From: Gulosibacter molinativorax
Lineage (GTDB): Bacteria > Actinomycetota > Actinomycetes > Actinomycetales > Microbacteriaceae
Assembly: GCF_003010915.2 (NCBI RefSeq)
Contig: NZ_CP028426.1
Coordinates: 2,108,001 to 2,172,000 of the forward strand
Reading direction: 5' to 3'
DNA: 64,000 nt
Position numbers and translations under genes: made by a program
In this document: one piece after another, positions 62,907 to 64,000 of the stretch
How positions within the stretch are numbered: position 1 is the first letter of the stretch
How the letters are laid out: each line of letters starts with the position of its first letter
Notes under the pieces: generated by a model
Seen by the model: the letters and a program-made list of their open reading frames with translations, nothing else
What the model was told of the DNA's origin: nothing
Databases searched by the model: none

Positions 62907-64000
62907 CTATCGGGTGACAGACGCCCCGACGCCCAAGTACCGCTTTACTTGACCAACTCGCGACGTCCAGGATTCCGATTTTCGTGCCTGAGCAATTGCA
63001 TTCGTGAAGTCCATGTCATGCATCGACTCAAGTTTGGTCAGGATTGATTGTGGGTTGCGCTCCGCGACGACTCCGACGCCCTTCGCTTCGACGAAATCGG
63101 CAATCGCCATGTCGGAGTACGTGATGATCGGGAAGCCCTTCTCGAGCATGCTCACTGTCTTATATGGGAAGGAGAATTTGGCATACTCGCTGTCCAACAG
63201 GATTGCACCGATCGTAACCCGAGACTGCGGTAGGTACACATCGAGCGCATTTGTGGTGACCGACACCTGAGGGCTGTTTGCAATTCCGTATTCCTCGAGT
63301 TGCTGCTCAAGCTCTTCGCCTTCACCCGGTCGAATCACGAAGTCAAGGAAGTAGCCACGCTCAATTAGGGGTTGCGTCGCGGTAAGGAAATTCGTCATCG
63401 AATAGACCGCACCGATGCCTCCGGCGTAGAGAATCGTCGGCCTCGACCGAGTCGGTCGGAACCCCGCGGCGTCGACAACGTTCTGCTCCGCTACGCCTGG
63501 CGGGAGCGCAGACCATTCCGTGTCCGGCGCGTCGAACCCAGACAAGAGCCGCTGGAATCCCTCGACCGACGCGTCGTCTGGCGCCAAGAGGATGTCCGCG
63601 GGTTCCCCGACGGTCTTGAGCTCGTGAAGGCCAGCCGTCACGATCGGCGCGATAGTGCCGTCCGAGGTTGGGTCGGCGATTCCGGTGGCCTCATCGAGCC
63701 AATGCAAGTCCCGCACGAACCACGCGCTTCGGCCACCAGCCTCGCCCCAGAGCGCGAGCAGACTTCCAAGTTCAACACGCACGTCTTGGGCGGGGATAGG
63801 TGAGGTGGAGTTCTCCCCGTAGAACATCCGTGGTTCTCGGCCAGATTCGAGGAGCGCGCGAATCAGATCGCGACGACGTCGGAATCCGTTCTCGTTGGAG
63901 GCTAGTCGCACTGTTGGAAGATCGGCCTCGACGGCTTGAGCCATGTTTCGGATGCGTTGTGGGCGCGCCCCGTTGGTACGGTCCTCTAGTCCGGTGCTCG
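62907..64000 (-). CDS. glycosyltransferase (GT4-like), 5' end beyond the window
   Basis: The visible C-terminal part has the GT-B pattern: RPTILYAGGIGAVYSMTNFLTATQPL (phosphate-binding loop region) and FPYKTVSMLEKGFPIITYSDMAIADFVEAKGVGVV (donor-site region). ATG 63944 could be a start, but the frame is open to the window edge and the residues above it (DRTNGARPQRIRNMAQAVE) look coding, so the gene is probably partial. It should add a sugar to a surface glycan with the products of wecB and the exporter. Confidence 0.8.
   Translation of the reverse strand, partial: STGLEDRTNGARPQRIRNMAQAVEADLPTVRLASNENGFRRRRDLIRALLESGREPRMFYGENSTSPIPAQDVRVELGSLLALWGEAGGRSAWFVRDLHWLDEATGIADPTSDGTIAPIVTAGLHELKTVGEPADILLAPDDASVEGFQRLLSGFDAPDTEWSALPPGVAEQNVVDAAGFRPTRSRPTILYAGGIGAVYSMTNFLTATQPLIERGYFLDFVIRPGEGEELEQQLEEYGIANSPQVSVTTNALDVYLPQSRVTIGAILLDSEYAKFSFPYKTVSMLEKGFPIITYSDMAIADFVEAKGVGVVAERNPQSILTKLESMHDMDFTNAIAQARKSESWTSRVGQVKRYLGVGASVTR

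Overview
The window is chromosomal DNA of a high-GC Gram-positive bacterium, most likely an actinobacterium of the Microbacteriaceae type. Pointers are the GC-rich coding with rare codons confined to a few contexts, GTG/TTG starts with AAGGAGG-type ribosome sites, a PH-domain/PH-domain/DUF2520/panC/lysS gene run, a LAQTG sortase-anchored 5'-nucleotidase, and an rRNA operon without spacer tRNAs. The species cannot be fixed from sequence alone.

Layout. 0-5 kb: end of hemL, an ArsC-type arsenate reductase, an alanine/sodium symporter and a membrane-anchored glycoside hydrolase. 5-13 kb: a divergent catabolic cluster (FAA hydrolase, NTF2-like protein, class A FAD monooxygenase versus an amidohydrolase-2 protein and a DUF3500 protein), followed by a hipBA pair and a GntR/FCD regulator that shares a candidate operator with the divergent promoter. 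13-20 kb: a MarR regulator with a His/Gly-rich tail, a ribose-type sugar ABC operon, a second FAD monooxygenase and a MarR gene with a frameshifted end. 20-25.5 kb: a 16S-23S-5S operon on the minus strand with leader and promoter. 25.8-30.4 kb: an alkyltransferase-like protein, a decayed Fic/Doc gene, tRNA-Ser(CGA), a complete ISAs1-family insertion sequence with 10-bp target duplication, radA and a secreted protein. 30.7-36.3 kb: a 5'-nucleotidase and an extracellular nuclease, probably phosphate scavenging. 36.5-45.4 kb: an ArgA-like acetyltransferase, Ppx/GppA, a PucR-type regulator divergent from an alcohol dehydrogenase / Baeyer-Villiger monooxygenase / esterase operon (alcohol to ketone to ester to acid plus alcohol), and an MFS transporter. 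45.5-57.3 kb: clpC, a lipoprotein, lysS, panC, DUF2520 and PH-domain genes, interrupted by an AbiEi/DUF559 gene. 57.5-64 kb: a surface-polysaccharide region (ABC exporter, UDP-GlcNAc 2-epimerase, asparagine-synthetase-like protein, glycosyltransferase running off the end).

The least explained feature is a family of five dispersed 65-66-bp palindromes bounded by TTAGGACGCA / TGCGTCCTAA, whose centres differ from copy to copy. Four lie between genes and one lies in frame inside the esterase gene. A second family of about 70-bp hairpins has two copies. A 17-bp repeat of the lysS 3' end flanks the AbiEi/DUF559 gene and suggests a small inserted module. The catabolic cluster at 5.2-10.7 kb is a good candidate for undescribed chemistry: its amidohydrolase lacks two of the usual metal ligands and DUF3500 has no known function.
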